DNA of 36,791 nt from Spirochaetaceae bacterium bin103. Lineage in GTDB: Bacteria > Spirochaetota > Spirochaetia > SZUA-6 > Bin103. Both the position numbers and the translations under genes were made by a program. The notes below the pieces were generated by a model. That model was not told the DNA's origin and did no database searches. It saw only the letters and a program-made list of their open reading frames with translations. The stretch is from contig MPNH01000053.1 in NCBI GenBank assembly GCA_002238925.1, positions 1-36,791 of the forward strand. Direction: 5' to 3'. Below, piece after piece: positions 18,643-26,631 of the stretch (position 1 is its first letter; the number at the start of each line of letters is the position of its first letter).

Positions 18643-19139
18643 CTGATCCGAAACAGCCGCCCGGATTGCGATGCGTGGGCATCGGTGGGCAGACACCGCG
18701 AATCGTTGCCGCCCGGCCGGGTTGGGCGCGCATCGCCGTGCTACTCGGTTGCGCTTGGCTGCTGGCGAGTTGCGCGACCAGTCCGGACGACCTGACCGGC
18801 GAGATCACGCCCGCCGAGTACTTCCAGCACGCCCAGGAGGCCACCGCGGCCAGCGACTTCAGAGGCGCGATGGCCTGGTACGAGGCGTTCCGCGAGCGCT
18901 ACGGCACCGATCCCACTCGCGGCGAGCAGAACCTCCTGCTGTGGGCCGAATACGAGATCGCATTCCTGCACCACAAGATGGGCGACGACCGCACCGCCAT
19001 GCGGCTGCTCGGCGAGTTGATCGACCGCTACGAAGCGCCGGAAGCGGCCACCTACGCACCGGCGCCGCGCATTCTCGCGCTGCGCGTTATCGAGGAACTG
19101 CAGCCCGGCGCCGCGCCCGACGCGGCCGGCGCCGGCTAA
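18639..19139 (+). CDS. Small TPR-like lipoprotein
   Basis: 166 residues. The ATG overlaps the stop of the DUF4015 gene (ATGA) and is preceded by GGGAGG at a normal distance. A signal segment (ARIAVLLGCAWLLASC) ends in a lipobox. The mature part is helical with a TPR-like pair (AEYFQHAQEATAASDFRGAM and EYEIAFLHHKMGDDRTAMRL). It is probably co-translated with, and a partner of, the exported glycosidase. Function otherwise unknown. Confidence 0.8.
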   Translation: MTDPKQPPGLRCVGIGGQTPRIVAARPGWARIAVLLGCAWLLASCATSPDDLTGEITPAEYFQHAQEATAASDFRGAMAWYEAFRERYGTDPTRGEQNLLLWAEYEIAFLHHKMGDDRTAMRLLGELIDRYEAPEAATYAPAPRILALRVIEELQPGAAPDAAGAG

Positions 19140-19159
19140 CTGAAGCGCCAGCGCTCAGC

Positions 19160-19176
19160 GCCCCTTTGCCAGGGGC
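19160..19176 (+). promoter_or_regulatory. Hairpin abutting the start codon of the lamin-tail lipoprotein gene
   Basis: GCCCCT, 5-nt loop, AGGGGC: a perfect 6-bp stem ending one base before the ATG at 19177. The 3' arm contains the only Shine-Dalgarno-like bases (AGGGG), so the stem would hide the ribosome site, or serve as a short terminator for the gene before it. Confidence 0.45.
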
Positions 19177-20265
19177 ATGAGGCAATTCATTTCGAAACGG
19201 CCGGCGGCGGCCCCCTTGCGGGTCATGACCACGGCCATCGCACTGTTGATGTGTCTGGGCTGCGAGCCGGTCGGCCACGCACTCGAGGAAGAGGTAGACC
19301 TGCTGCCGCCGGTGTTCCAGGGCATCGCCGCCACCGGCCCCAACTCGGTAGCCGTGCACTTCGACGAACCGGTCAGCGTCACCGTCGAGGCGGTGCGCAT
19401 TGAGCCGCCGGTCGCGGTACACGAGGTGTCCGACGCCACCGAGGTGGACAGCGCCACCAGCGTGGCCGACGCCACCGGCGAATTCGCCGCCGTGGTCATA
19501 GTTACCGAACAGCCGTTCGCGGCCGGCAGGCGCTACACCCTGCACACTACCGCCAGCGACCGGCGCGGCAACACCACCACCTTCGTGGCCGGGTTCTGGG
19601 GTTTCAACCCGCGCCCGCCCGGGCTGGTTATCAACGAGTTCACGCCGCGCGGCAGCAAGCGGCGGCGCGACGCCATCGAGCTGTACGTAACCGGGGCCGG
19701 CAACCTCGGCGGCGTGACGCTGTACGACGGGGTGGCCGGCGACTACCGCGACCTCGTGGTGCTGCCGCCGGTCGAAGTGGCGGCCGGCGACTATGTCGTG
19801 ATCCACGCCACCACCGACGGCCTCGGCGAGGACGAGGTGGACGGCCCCGACACCTCGAGCCACGAGCAGGCGGTGGCGGGCGCATGGGACTTCTGGCTGG
19901 CGGAGGGCGGCGGGCTGTCGGGCAACAATGGCGTCATCACCGTGTACGCGGCGCCGGACGGGGCCCTGATCGACGGCGTCGTGTACAGCAACCGCACGTC
20001 GGAATCGGACGACCGCTACCGCGGATTCGGCAGCAAGGCCACCCTGCGGCGCGCCGACACCCTGGCGGAACTGGGCGGCTGGCAATTCGCCGGCGACCTG
20101 ATCGCCCCCGAGGACGCAATCAGCTCCGACGCGACCACCTCCACCCGTTCGCTGAGCCGCGGCAGCTCATCGACCGACACCGACAGCGCCGCCGACTGGC
20201 ACACCGTGCCCACCCGCGGCGCCACCTTCGGCGCCCCCAACAACGACGCCGTCCACGAGGGATGA
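19177..20265 (+). CDS. Lamin-tail-domain (LTD) lipoprotein
   Basis: 362 residues. The signal peptide ends in LLMCLGC (Cys 29). Residues about 40-140 look like a bacterial Ig-like module (NSVAVHFDEPVSVTVEAVRI ... GRRYTLHTTASDRRGNTTTF). From about residue 148 a lamin-tail domain begins (GLVINEFTPRGSKRRRDAIE, then LYDGVAGDY and VAAGDYVVIHATT), ending in a Ser/Thr-rich tail. LTD proteins are exported and often sit beside nucleases or other surface enzymes; no such gene is adjacent. It converges on trxA with only 17 nt between the two stops and no obvious terminator. Confidence 0.82.
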   Translation: MRQFISKRPAAAPLRVMTTAIALLMCLGCEPVGHALEEEVDLLPPVFQGIAATGPNSVAVHFDEPVSVTVEAVRIEPPVAVHEVSDATEVDSATSVADATGEFAAVVIVTEQPFAAGRRYTLHTTASDRRGNTTTFVAGFWGFNPRPPGLVINEFTPRGSKRRRDAIELYVTGAGNLGGVTLYDGVAGDYRDLVVLPPVEVAAGDYVVIHATTDGLGEDEVDGPDTSSHEQAVAGAWDFWLAEGGGLSGNNGVITVYAAPDGALIDGVVYSNRTSESDDRYRGFGSKATLRRADTLAELGGWQFAGDLIAPEDAISSDATTSTRSLSRGSSSTDTDSAADWHTVPTRGATFGAPNNDAVHEG

Positions 20266-20282
20266 ACTACTGCGGCCCGAGA

Positions 20283-20606
20283 CTATAGATGATCTTTGAA
20301 CAGGCCTTCGATGGTTTCGCGGGGGACGGCGCCGACCTGCTGGCCGACCACGTTGCCGTCCTTGAACAACAGCAGCGTCGGGATGCTGACAATGCTGAAC
20401 TTCTGCGCGATCTCGCCGGCGTTGTCCACGTCGACCTTGGCAATCTTGAGCCGGCCGGCGTAGTCCTGGGAGATCTGGTCGAGTACCGGCGCGACCATCT
20501 TGCACGGCATGCACCACTCGGCCCAGAAGTCCACCAGCACCGGGGTGTCGGACTGAATGACTTCGGCTTCGAAGTTTCCCTGATCGATCGTTACTGCGGC
20601 TGACAT
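20283..20606 (-). CDS. trxA: Thioredoxin
   Basis: 107-residue cytoplasmic dithiol reductase. The active site is WAEWCMPCKM (Cys 32, Cys 35), with Met-Pro in place of the common Gly-Pro, which should shift the redox potential; the cis-Pro is in SIVSIPT (Pro 76). Length and fold strings (VLVDFWAEW, KVDVDNAGEIAQKFSI) are typical. It lies 29 nt after trpA, but there is no Shine-Dalgarno; a TATATT is 7 nt before the ATG, so it probably has its own promoter overlapping the end of trpA and may be translated from a leaderless mRNA. Confidence 0.95.
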   Translation of the reverse strand: MSAAVTIDQGNFEAEVIQSDTPVLVDFWAEWCMPCKMVAPVLDQISQDYAGRLKIAKVDVDNAGEIAQKFSIVSIPTLLLFKDGNVVGQQVGAVPRETIEGLFKDHL

Positions 20607-20613
20607 GGTCAGT

Positions 20614-20619
20614 AATATA
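20614..20619 (-). promoter_or_regulatory. TATATT -10-like element before trxA
   Basis: Five of six matches to TATAAT, 7 nt before the trxA ATG. A weak -35 (TTCCTA) lies 17 bp upstream, overlapping the trpA stop. Confidence 0.5.
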
Positions 20620-20635
20620 CTGCCGCCGCGCCCGC

Positions 20636-21397
20636 TTAGGAACCTTGGGCCGACAGCTTGGCCATCGCCTCCGCCATCAGGGTGCGCGGGTCGGCGCCGC
20701 GCTCGCGGCGCAGCAGTTCCACGAACCAGGTGCCCACCACCACGTAGTCGACGTACGGGGCCAGCGCGGCCACCTGCTCGGGGCTGCGGATCCCGAACCC
20801 GGCCATCGGCTTGCCGCCGAGTTCGCCGATGCGGCGCAGGAACGCCAGGTTGTCTTCGCCGATCTCGGTATAGCTGCCGGTAATGCCCTTGCGCAGCGCC
20901 GCGTACACCCAGTCGGTGTCGGCGCCGGTCACCACCATCCGCAGGCGCTCCGGCAGGGTGCTCGGCACCACCACCGGGATCACCGCCACGCCGGCCGCCT
21001 TGCCGGCCGCGTACAGGCCCTCGTCGTAGTCGGGCGGCAGGTCGGGCGCGATAATGGCGCCGGCGCCGGCGTCGCGGCAGCGCTGCACGAACCGGCCCAC
21101 GCCGTTCTGGAAGATCGGGTTGGCGTAGCTCATCACCGCAATCGGCACATCGGTGCGGGCGCGCAACGCCTCCACCAGGGCAAACCCGCGCTCCTGGGTG
21201 AAGCCGGCCGCGAGCGCCTCGTCGCACGCCACCTGGATGTGCGGCCCGTCGGCGGTGGGGTCGCTGAACGGAAACTGCACCTCCAGGTAGGCCGCCCCGC
21301 CGTCGACCAGTCCCCTGCCTACCTCCAGCGACGCCTCCCAGCTCGGGAACGACGCCACCAGGTGGGTCATGATGCGGCCCTTGCCCTGCCCGCTCAC
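20636..21397 (-). CDS. trpA: Tryptophan synthase alpha subunit
   Basis: Cleaves indole-3-glycerol phosphate to indole and glyceraldehyde 3-phosphate and passes indole to TrpB. The alpha-subunit strand LEVQFPFSDPTADGPHI carries the catalytic Glu 39 and Asp 50; GAGAIIAPDLPPDY and GFGIRSPEQVAAL are further family strings. At 253 residues it is near the short end of the family. The GTG start overlaps the trpB stop by 4 bp (GTGA); the internal ATG at codon 10 (MTHLVASFPSW) is an alternative. Translationally coupled to trpB, giving equal subunit synthesis. Confidence 0.95.
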   Translation of the reverse strand: MSGQGKGRIMTHLVASFPSWEASLEVGRGLVDGGAAYLEVQFPFSDPTADGPHIQVACDEALAAGFTQERGFALVEALRARTDVPIAVMSYANPIFQNGVGRFVQRCRDAGAGAIIAPDLPPDYDEGLYAAGKAAGVAVIPVVVPSTLPERLRMVVTGADTDWVYAALRKGITGSYTEIGEDNLAFLRRIGELGGKPMAGFGIRSPEQVAALAPYVDYVVVGTWFVELLRRERGADPRTLMAEAMAKLSAQGS

Positions 21398-22644
21398 GAC
21401 CGCACCTCCGCTTCCGCGGCCGGGGCCAGGGAGGCGGCCTCCCGCTCCAGGAACTCGCGCCAGCGCGCCGGGTCCAGCTCGCGCGCCAGGATGAACAGGT
21501 CCTTGTCGCCGCGCCCGGACATGTTCACCACCAGGTGCTGGTCCGGCGGCCGGCGGCGCGCCTCGGCCAGCGCCACCGCGCCGGCGTGCGCCGACTCCAG
21601 CGCCATCACGATGCCCTCGCCGCGGGCAAACCGGCGCACCGCGTCGAGCGCCTCGGCGTCGGAAGCGGTGGTGAATTGCACCCGCCCGGTGCGGCCAAGT
21701 TCGGCGAGCTGCGGCCCCACGCCGGGGTAGTCGAGCCCGGCCGAAACCGAGTGGGTCTCCGCGATCTGGCCATCGCCGGTGGTCAGGAACAGCGACTTGT
21801 AGCCGTGCGCGATCGCCGGCACGCCGTGGCCGCTCATGCGCGAGGCATGCTGGCCCGGTGCCAGGGCGCGGCCGCCCGCCTCCACGCCGATCAGCTCCGG
21901 GCGCTCCGCTTCCAGGAACGGGGCAAACATGCCCAGCGAGTTGGAACCGCCGCCCACGCAGGCAATCAGCGCGTCCGGTTCGAAGCCGGCGGCGCGGCAC
22001 TGGCTCTGCACCTCGCGCCCCACCACGGTCTGGAACTCGCGCACCATCGCCGGGTAGGGCGACGGACCGAGCGCCGAGCCAATCACGTAGTAGGTGTCGG
22101 CGAACGACCCGGCCCAGTCGCGCAGCGCCTCGTTGACGGCGTCCTTCAGGGTGCGCGAGCCGCTGTCCACCTGCGTTACCTCGGCGCCGAACAGCTCCAT
22201 CCAGAACACGTTCGGCTTCTGGCGGCGCATGTCCACGGCGCCCATGTAGACCTGGCACGGCAGGCCCAGCTTGGCGCACATCGCGGCCGTGGCCAGCCCG
22301 TGCTGGCCGGCGCCGGTCTCGGCGATTACCCGCTTTTTGCCCATCCGCTTGGCCAGCAGGCACTGGCCCACCACGTGGTTGATCTTGTGGGCGCCGGTGT
22401 TGGCCAGCCCCTCCAGTTTGACGTGGATCTGCGCGCCGCCGCATGCCGCGCTCAGGTTGGCGGCGTGCATCAGCGGCGTGGGGCGGCCGGTATAGGTGGC
22501 CGCCACCCGGTCGAACTCGGCGCGGAACGCGGGATCCGCGATGGCGCTGCGGTAGGCGGCCTCCAGCTCGTCGAGCGGGGTGCGCAACACTTCCGCGGCG
22601 TAACGGCCGCCGAACTGGCCGAAGTAGTCCTGGTAGGAATTCAT
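21394..22644 (-). CDS. trpB: Tryptophan synthase beta subunit
   Basis: PLP enzyme condensing indole with serine to tryptophan. The PLP Lys is in GAHKINH (Lys 87, the same number as in Salmonella); LEGLANTGAHK, AETGAGQHGLATA, GGGSNSLGMF and SGRGDKDL are family strings. 416 residues, normal TrpB1 length. The ATG overlaps the trpCF stop by 4 bp (ATGA), and its Shine-Dalgarno (GGGGAGG) lies inside the last codons of trpCF. Confidence 0.97.
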   Translation of the reverse strand: MNSYQDYFGQFGGRYAAEVLRTPLDELEAAYRSAIADPAFRAEFDRVAATYTGRPTPLMHAANLSAACGGAQIHVKLEGLANTGAHKINHVVGQCLLAKRMGKKRVIAETGAGQHGLATAAMCAKLGLPCQVYMGAVDMRRQKPNVFWMELFGAEVTQVDSGSRTLKDAVNEALRDWAGSFADTYYVIGSALGPSPYPAMVREFQTVVGREVQSQCRAAGFEPDALIACVGGGSNSLGMFAPFLEAERPELIGVEAGGRALAPGQHASRMSGHGVPAIAHGYKSLFLTTGDGQIAETHSVSAGLDYPGVGPQLAELGRTGRVQFTTASDAEALDAVRRFARGEGIVMALESAHAGAVALAEARRRPPDQHLVVNMSGRGDKDLFILARELDPARWREFLEREAASLAPAAEAEVRS

Positions 22645-24608
22645 ACGGTCCTCCCCGTGGTATTCGTTGCGGCGCCGGCCGCCTCCACCGCTTGGAAAAA
22701 GGCGCGCAGCTTGGCGTGGTCCTTGCGGCCCGGCTCCGCTTCCAGGCGGCTGGAGGCGTCGATCAGCTCCGGCGCATGGGTGCGGATCACGGCGGCCACG
22801 TTGTCGGGCCCCATGCCGCCGGCCAGCCACAGCGGGCGCACGCCCTCCCCGGCCGCGCGCCGCGCCAGCAGGTCATCCGCCACCCGCACGCCGGTACCGC
22901 CGCGCGCTGCCGGCGAGTAGGCGTCCAGCAGCACGCGCGGGCAGCGGTAGGCGCCCTCGGCGTCCAGGCCGGCCGGCGCGCCGACCCGCAATGCCTTGTA
23001 GTAGGGAAAGGCTATCTCGTAGCACTCGCCGGGCTGCTCGTCGCCGTGCAACTGCAGCGCGTCCAGGCAGCCGTCGCGCAGCAGCGGCAGCGCCTCCGAT
23101 ACGTCGTTCACCACCACGCCCACCTTCAGCACCGGCAGGTCGGCCAGCGCGCGAATCGCCTCCGGGCGTGCGCGGCGCGGCGCCGGCGCCAGGATGAAGC
23201 CCAGCAGGTCGGCGCCCAGTTCCACCGCCAGCTCCGCGTCGGCACGGTTGGAAATGCCGCACACCTTTACCATTGGGCGCCCGCTGCCGGCCAGCCGATG
23301 CCGCGCCGCAAACACCCGCGCCCAGAACAGCCCGCGCTTCGGCGCCGAAGTACCCGCGCCTAGCGCGGCATCCGCGCCGGTGGCGGTACCGGCGGTTGCG
23401 ACTGCCGCCACGCCCGCAGCCGCTACGGCGCCAGTGGGCACGGCAGCCGACCCGACGCCGGCAGGCTGGTCCGTGTCGGCGGCCATGCGCGCACCCGCAG
23501 CACCACCCGTGCCTGTGGCAGCACCACCCGTGCCTGCGGCAGCACCCACTTCCGTCGCAGCACCCACTTCCGTCGCAGCACCCACTTCCGCCGCAGCACC
23601 CACTTCCGCCGCAACACCCACTTCCGTCGCAGCGCCCACTTCCGTCGCAGCGCCCGCGCCGTCCACAGCGCCCGCGCCGTCCACAGCGGGCGCGCCGCCC
23701 GCAATTGGCGCGCCTGGCGCGCGCTCCGCACCGCATGCGCTTGCGGCAGTGCCAGCGCCGGTGGCAGCGCCCGCGCCCGCAATACGGTCGGCGGACAGCA
23801 CCGCGTGCAACTCGGCTACCAGTTCCGGGCGGCGCACTACCGCTTCTCCCACCAGCACGCCGTCGAAGCCCGCCGATCGCGCGAAGGCGGCGTCCTCGGC
23901 GCAGTGGATACCGGACTCGAACAGCAGCCTGGTGGGCCAGTCCACCGCCGGGCGCAGCCGCGCCGGCAGCGTGGTGTCCACAGCGAAGGTGGTCAGATCG
24001 CGGCTGTTGATGCCGGTCAGCAGCGGGCGCACCGCGCGCGCCTTGGCCAGGTCGGCGTCGTCGTGCACCTCCACCAGCGGTGTCATGCCCAGCGCCAGCG
24101 CGCGCCGGTACAGGCGGTCCAACTCGTCCGTGCTCAGGCAGGCGGCCAGCAGCAGCACGGCGTCGGCGCCGGCGCGGTACGACACCTCCAGGTCGCGTTC
24201 GTCGAGCAGGAAGTCCTTGCGCAGCACGCTCAGGTGCGGGCACGCCTCCTTCACCGCGATCAGGTCGGCCAGCGCGCCGCCGAAGTGGTCCGGCTCGGTG
24301 AGCACCGACACCGCGCGCACCCCCGCGGCGGCGTAGCGGCGCGCCTGCCCCACCGCGTCCAGCCCCGGCGCAATCGCCCCGCGCGACGGCGACCGCCGCT
24401 TGATCTCGCAAATCAGCAGCGGCGCCCCGGCGCCTCCGTCACTCTCTCCGGCCCACGGCACCAAGGGTACCAGCGGCTGCCGGCGGCTGCCCGGCACCGG
24501 CTCGCCCAGCTCCGCGCCCTCGGCCGCGACGCGCCTGCGCCGCCCGGCGACAATCTCGCTCAGATACGCCACGGCATCCCCCCCGCCCTGCAGCGGTTCT
24601 TGCTCCAT
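22641..24608 (-). CDS. trpCF: Fused indole-3-glycerol phosphate synthase / phosphoribosylanthranilate isomerase
   Basis: Bifunctional enzyme for the two steps before tryptophan synthase. The N-terminal half (to about residue 270) is TrpC: EIKRRSPSRG, VLRKDFLLDE, GINSRDLTTF, LLFESGIHCAEDA. The C-terminal half (from about residue 446) is TrpF: MVKVCGISNRADAELA with the catalytic Cys 450, LQLHGDEQ, VLLDAYSP with the catalytic Asp, and LAGGMGPDNV. Between them lie about 160 residues of Ala/Gly/Thr/Val, partly made of tandem GAATEV units from an 18-bp repeat; known TrpC-TrpF fusions such as that of E. coli have only a short junction. No good Shine-Dalgarno or promoter is evident before the ATG. 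The stop overlaps trpB. Confidence 0.95.
   Translation of the reverse strand: MEQEPLQGGGDAVAYLSEIVAGRRRRVAAEGAELGEPVPGSRRQPLVPLVPWAGESDGGAGAPLLICEIKRRSPSRGAIAPGLDAVGQARRYAAAGVRAVSVLTEPDHFGGALADLIAVKEACPHLSVLRKDFLLDERDLEVSYRAGADAVLLLAACLSTDELDRLYRRALALGMTPLVEVHDDADLAKARAVRPLLTGINSRDLTTFAVDTTLPARLRPAVDWPTRLLFESGIHCAEDAAFARSAGFDGVLVGEAVVRRPELVAELHAVLSADRIAGAGAATGAGTAASACGAERAPGAPIAGGAPAVDGAGAVDGAGAATEVGAATEVGVAAEVGAAAEVGAATEVGAATEVGAAAGTGGAATGTGGAAGARMAADTDQPAGVGSAAVPTGAVAAAGVAAVATAGTATGADAALGAGTSAPKRGLFWARVFAARHRLAGSGRPMVKVCGISNRADAELAVELGADLLGFILAPAPRRARPEAIRALADLPVLKVGVVVNDVSEALPLLRDGCLDALQLHGDEQPGECYEIAFPYYKALRVGAPAGLDAEGAYRCPRVLLDAYSPAARGGTGVRVADDLLARRAAGEGVRPLWLAGGMGPDNVAAVIRTHAPELIDASSRLEAEPGRKDHAKLRAFFQAVEAAGAATNTTGRTV
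23497..23683. repeat. Coding minisatellite in the trpCF linker
   Basis: In plus-strand order: two 21-bp units (23497-23538), six 18-bp units of the form GCAGCACCCACTTCCGTC with single-base variants (23539-23646), and two identical 18-bp units (23648-23683). All unit lengths are multiples of three, so copy number can change without losing frame. Confidence 0.92.
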
Positions 24609-24671
24609 TCTTGTTTCACTGCCACTTCCCTGCTACCCGGTTCGGTTTCGCTGGCCTGAACCCGGCGGGAG

Positions 24672-24677
24672 TATATT
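24672..24677 (+). promoter_or_regulatory. TATATT -10-like element before the small antisense gene
   Basis: TATATT on the plus strand, 6 nt before ATG 24684; no clear -35. Confidence 0.4.
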
Positions 24678-24683
24678 CGTTTC

Positions 24684-24893
24684 ATGCATGACATGGGGAT
24701 CCACGAGGCGAAACGAAACTGTCCGAGACAAGCGAAGCGGGTCGCGCAGACCGGTGAACCGGGGGAACCGACGGTGGACACCGGATCTACGATCTGGGGG
24801 TTGAGGGACCGATTTATCAAGGAGCACGGTACACCAGAGGAAGATCTCGAGCTGCCGCCGCGACCCGTGGAGCAGCGCGAGACCCCGTTCTGA
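24684..24893 (+). CDS. Small hypothetical protein, antisense within the trp cluster
   Basis: 69 residues, not recognised. The C-terminal half (TIWGLRDRFIKEHGTPEEDL, then ELPPRPVEQRETPF) is charged and soluble and reads like genuine protein, with GC-rich third codon positions. The N-terminal third is less convincing. There is no Shine-Dalgarno, but a TATATT is 6 nt upstream. It runs against the trp genes in the only large gap of the cluster, so its transcript would be antisense to any trpGD-trpCF read-through mRNA. The charged tail faintly recalls the C-termini of small antitoxins; no toxin partner is next to it, and this is not claimed. Confidence 0.5.
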   Translation: MHDMGIHEAKRNCPRQAKRVAQTGEPGEPTVDTGSTIWGLRDRFIKEHGTPEEDLELPPRPVEQRETPF

Positions 24894-24977
24894 ACTGGCG
24901 ATGCCGCTCACCCATCTTCTCGACACCACTTCGAGGGATTGGAGGGCCTGCCAGTCCGAGGACTGGAGCCGGGATCC

Positions 24978-26612
24978 TTAGCCCGCACGAGCAGCAGACC
25001 CATCTGCGAGCAGGGCGGCGGTGGTGGTGAGCACGTCTTGCAGCTTGGCGGCTGCGGTGCCGTCTTGCAGCACGGTACGGGCGCGCCGGTAGCCGGCGGC
25101 GATGTCGGGGGCGGCACCGGCCACGTACAGCGCCGCACCGGCGTTCACGGCCACCGCGTCGCGCAGCGCGGGCGGGCCGCCGCCGGCGAGCAGCTCACGG
25201 GCCAAGGCGGCATTGTGCTCGGCGTCGCCGCCGCGCAGCTCGTCGAGCTTGGCCGGCGCGATGCCGCACGACGCCGCATCGAACTCGCTCACCCGGCACT
25301 CGTCGTCCTCGCCGATCTCCACCATGCGCGTCGGCCCGGTCACCGACACCTCGTCCAGGCCGTCGGCGCCGTGCACGACCAGCACCCGCCGCACCCCCAG
25401 CAGGCGGGCGGCGCGCGCCATCGGTTCGCACAGCGCCGCGTCGTACACGCCGATGAGCTGGTACTCCGCCGCCGCCGGGTTGACCAGCGGCCCAAGCAGG
25501 TTGAGCACCGTCTTGATGCCCAGCTCGGCGCGCACCGGGGCGGCGTGGCGCATGGCGCCGTGGTAGGTGGGCGCGAACAGGAACGCGAACCCGGTGCGCT
25601 CCAGCAGCGCGGAAGCCTGCGCCGGCGACACGCCGGTGTCGACGCCGAGCGCCGCGAACAAGTCGGCGCTGCCGGTCGGCGAGCTCACGCCGCGGTTGCC
25701 GTGCTTGGCCACCCGCACCCCGCAGGCCGCCACCAGCAGCGCGGCCAGCGACGAGATGTTGAAGGTGGCCAGCCCGTCGCCGCCGGTGCCGCAGGTATCC
25801 ACCACCGGGCCGGCCCCCGCACCCCGCTCCAGCGGCTGTTTCTTGCGCGCCAGCACCGACGCGCAGCCGGCGATCTCCTCGGCCGTGTAGCCCTTCATGC
25901 CCAGCGCCACCAGGATCGCGGCAAGCTGCCCCGCCGGCAGCCGGCCCTCGGTGACCTCGTCCATGAGCTCCGCCGCCTGCTCCATGGCCAGCGCCGCGCC
26001 GCCCATCACCCGCTCCAGCAGCGGCCGGAACGCGAACGGCTCGCGCTTGTAGTCCAGGAAGTTGGCCAGCACGCTCATGCCCGCCTCGGAAGCGATCGAC
26101 TCGGGGTGGAACTGCACTCCCTCCACCACCCAGTCGCGGTGGCGGATGCCCATTACCTCGCCGTCGGGAGAGGTAGCGGACACCTCGAACCCCTCCGGCA
26201 GCGTATCGCGCTGCACCACCAGCGAGTGGTAGCGGGTAAACACGCTCGGCGACGGCACACCGCGGAACAGGCCGCGCCCGTCCAGGCTGATGGTGTCGGT
26301 CTTGCCGTGCACGATGTTGCCGGCGCCGGCAATGGTGCCGCCGAACGCGTAGCCGATCGCCTGGTGTCCCAGGCACACGCCCAGCACCGGCGCACGGCCC
26401 GCGAAATGGCGCACCGCTTCGACCGACACTCCGGCATCCTCCGGCCGCCCCGGCCCCGGCGAGATAATGATCCCGTCCGGCGCCAGCGCCTCCAGCTCGG
26501 CCACCGTCACGCGGTCATTGCGGAACACGCGCACCTCCTTGTCGGTAAGCGCGGACACGTACTGAAACAGGTTGTAGGTAAACGAATCGTAGTTGTCGAT
26601 GATGACGTACAT
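24978..26612 (-). CDS. trpGD: Fused anthranilate synthase glutaminase / anthranilate phosphoribosyltransferase
   Basis: Bifunctional enzyme. Residues 1-195 are the class I glutaminase that supplies ammonia to TrpE: YVIIDNYDSFTYNL, SPGPGRPEDAG, GVCLGHQAIGYAFGG with the nucleophile Cys 80, and FHPES with His 169 and Glu 171. From about residue 210 follows TrpD, which joins anthranilate to PRPP: DTCGTGGDG, KHGNRGVSSPTGSAD, NLLGPLVNPA, VHGADGLDEVS. 544 residues, as in E. coli-type TrpGD fusions. It starts 19 nt after trpE with GGGGGG about 8 nt before the ATG. Both active-site sets look complete. Confidence 0.97.
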   Translation of the reverse strand: MYVIIDNYDSFTYNLFQYVSALTDKEVRVFRNDRVTVAELEALAPDGIIISPGPGRPEDAGVSVEAVRHFAGRAPVLGVCLGHQAIGYAFGGTIAGAGNIVHGKTDTISLDGRGLFRGVPSPSVFTRYHSLVVQRDTLPEGFEVSATSPDGEVMGIRHRDWVVEGVQFHPESIASEAGMSVLANFLDYKREPFAFRPLLERVMGGAALAMEQAAELMDEVTEGRLPAGQLAAILVALGMKGYTAEEIAGCASVLARKKQPLERGAGAGPVVDTCGTGGDGLATFNISSLAALLVAACGVRVAKHGNRGVSSPTGSADLFAALGVDTGVSPAQASALLERTGFAFLFAPTYHGAMRHAAPVRAELGIKTVLNLLGPLVNPAAAEYQLIGVYDAALCEPMARAARLLGVRRVLVVHGADGLDEVSVTGPTRMVEIGEDDECRVSEFDAASCGIAPAKLDELRGGDAEHNAALARELLAGGGPPALRDAVAVNAGAALYVAGAAPDIAAGYRRARTVLQDGTAAAKLQDVLTTTAALLADGSAARAG

Positions 26613-26631
26613 GAATTGATCCCCCCGCCGC

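Larger units (their letters stand above)
24609..24977. other. Gap between trpGD and trpCF, carrying an opposite-strand gene
   Basis: 369 nt separate the trpGD stop from the trpCF start. Apart from the small plus-strand gene at 24684-24893 I find no hairpin with a U-tract, so read-through from trpGD to trpCF is possible but the stretch is longer than any other gap in the cluster. Confidence 0.6.

Noticed and set aside
23497..23683. CRISPR-like tandem repeats
   Set aside because: Units are contiguous without spacers, multiples of three, and in frame inside trpCF; a coding minisatellite explains them.
24684..24893. Antitoxin of a toxin-antitoxin pair
   Set aside because: Only a faint resemblance of the charged tail; no DNA-binding fold is visible and no toxin gene is adjacent.
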